In this document: positions 6,652 through 6,943 of the stretch, in pieces | Layout: every line of letters starts with the position of its first letter | Position numbering within the stretch: position 1 is the first letter of the stretch | Origin: an uncultured bacterium | GTDB taxonomy: Bacteria > Bacteroidota > Bacteroidia > CAILMK01 | DNA: 6,943 bases | Reading direction: 5' to 3' | Assembly: GCA_903835275.1 (NCBI GenBank) | Contig: CAILMK010000097.1 | Coordinates: forward strand, 1 to 6,943 | Made by a program: the position numbers and the translations under genes | The notes under the pieces: generated by a model | What the model was told of the DNA's origin: nothing | The model's database searches: none | The model's input: only the letters and a program-made list of their open reading frames with translations

Positions 6652-6942
6652 TTACATCACTACGGGGAATACCCTTCCTGCCATGTAATAAGTCCTTCTG
6701 TAATAAGCTGACCTGAGGTCATTTATTACGACGCCTACACCATAAGTGGCTGAATGAATAAATTTACCATCTTTCAGGTAAAGCCCGACGTGTGTAATCC
6801 TTGTACCTCTTTCACGGAAAAACAAAATATCTCCTTCCTGAAGTTTTTCGTTTTTGCGGACAAGTTGCCTCATCTGGCGGAACATACTTAAACCACCATG
6901 ACTAAGAGTGACACCAAAAACATCCTTGTAAATAGCGGAAAC
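6652..6942 (-). CDS. NlpC/P60 peptidoglycan peptidase, C-terminal part (start beyond the right edge)
   Basis: The minus-strand frame is open from the right edge to a TAA at 6654-6652 and gives 96 residues. VSAIYKDVFGVTLSH matches the helix that follows the catalytic Cys of NlpC/P60 domains (usually DCSGF[VT]); the Cys itself lies just outside the window. LQEGDILFF (35-42 of the fragment), ITHVGLYL with His51, and FIHSAT with His63 give the rest of the Cys-His-His arrangement. The closing AYYRRTYYMAGRVF is the usual end of the domain. Such enzymes cut D-Glu/mDAP-type peptide bonds in cell-wall stem peptides, outside the cytoplasm. An internal Met at 6885 is not the start, since homology continues upstream of it. 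Any signal peptide or lipobox cannot be seen here. Confidence 0.88.
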   Translation of the reverse strand, partial: VSAIYKDVFGVTLSHGGLSMFRQMRQLVRKNEKLQEGDILFFRERGTRITHVGLYLKDGKFIHSATYGVGVVINDLRSAYYRRTYYMAGRVFPVVM

Positions 6943-6943
6943 A

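Noticed and set aside
6652..6885. A complete 77-residue protein starting at the Met encoded at 6885 on the minus strand.
   Set aside because: NlpC/P60 similarity continues upstream without a stop to the window edge, so this Met is internal.

Overview
The window looks like a piece of a Bacteroidota chromosome, probably of the Chitinophagaceae/Sphingobacteriia type. The signs are moderate-to-low GC, two lipoproteins with short signal peptides and Bacteroidota-style lipoboxes, an outer-membrane barrel tail ending in Phe, weak or absent Shine-Dalgarno sites, and at least one exact match to the Bacteroidota -7 promoter element (TAnnTTTG). The assignment rests on gene content and promoter style, not on a marker gene. 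There is no tRNA, rRNA, CRISPR array, insertion sequence or phage gene, and no gene-free stretch over 300 bases; the longest gap is 139 bases (4814-4952).

Left part, plus strand: the last 29 codons of a probable TonB-dependent receptor (2-91), then after 15 bases a lipoprotein that joins an alpha/beta-hydrolase domain to a helical, TPR-like C-terminal half (107-1534). It converges, with a 48-base gap, on the minus-strand block.

Middle, minus strand, in transcription order: a DUF985/Cupin_5 protein (4813-4307), a SixA-type histidine phosphatase (4226-3738) and polyphosphate kinase PPK1 (3679-1583). Gaps are 80 and 58 bases. The PPK1 has every core catalytic residue, numbered exactly one below E. 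coli, except that Tyr453 replaces E. coli His454. A phosphohistidine phosphatase beside an enzyme that works through a phosphohistidine intermediate is the most suggestive functional pairing here.

Right part: a 139-base divergent region holds a short set of A/T half-sites at 10-base spacing, one full inverted pair among them. It is followed on the plus strand by an exported YD-repeat protein (4953-5873) with eight repeats at a 25-27 residue period, and a DUF2807 lipoprotein (5917-6651) whose exact TAnnTTTG box sits so near the ATG that its mRNA may be leaderless. The stop codon of the DUF2807 gene directly abuts that of a convergent NlpC/P60 peptidase gene (6942-6652), whose start and catalytic Cys lie beyond the right edge.

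Most of the window is conserved housekeeping and envelope genes. I see no clear undescribed system; the findings are modest, testable observations.
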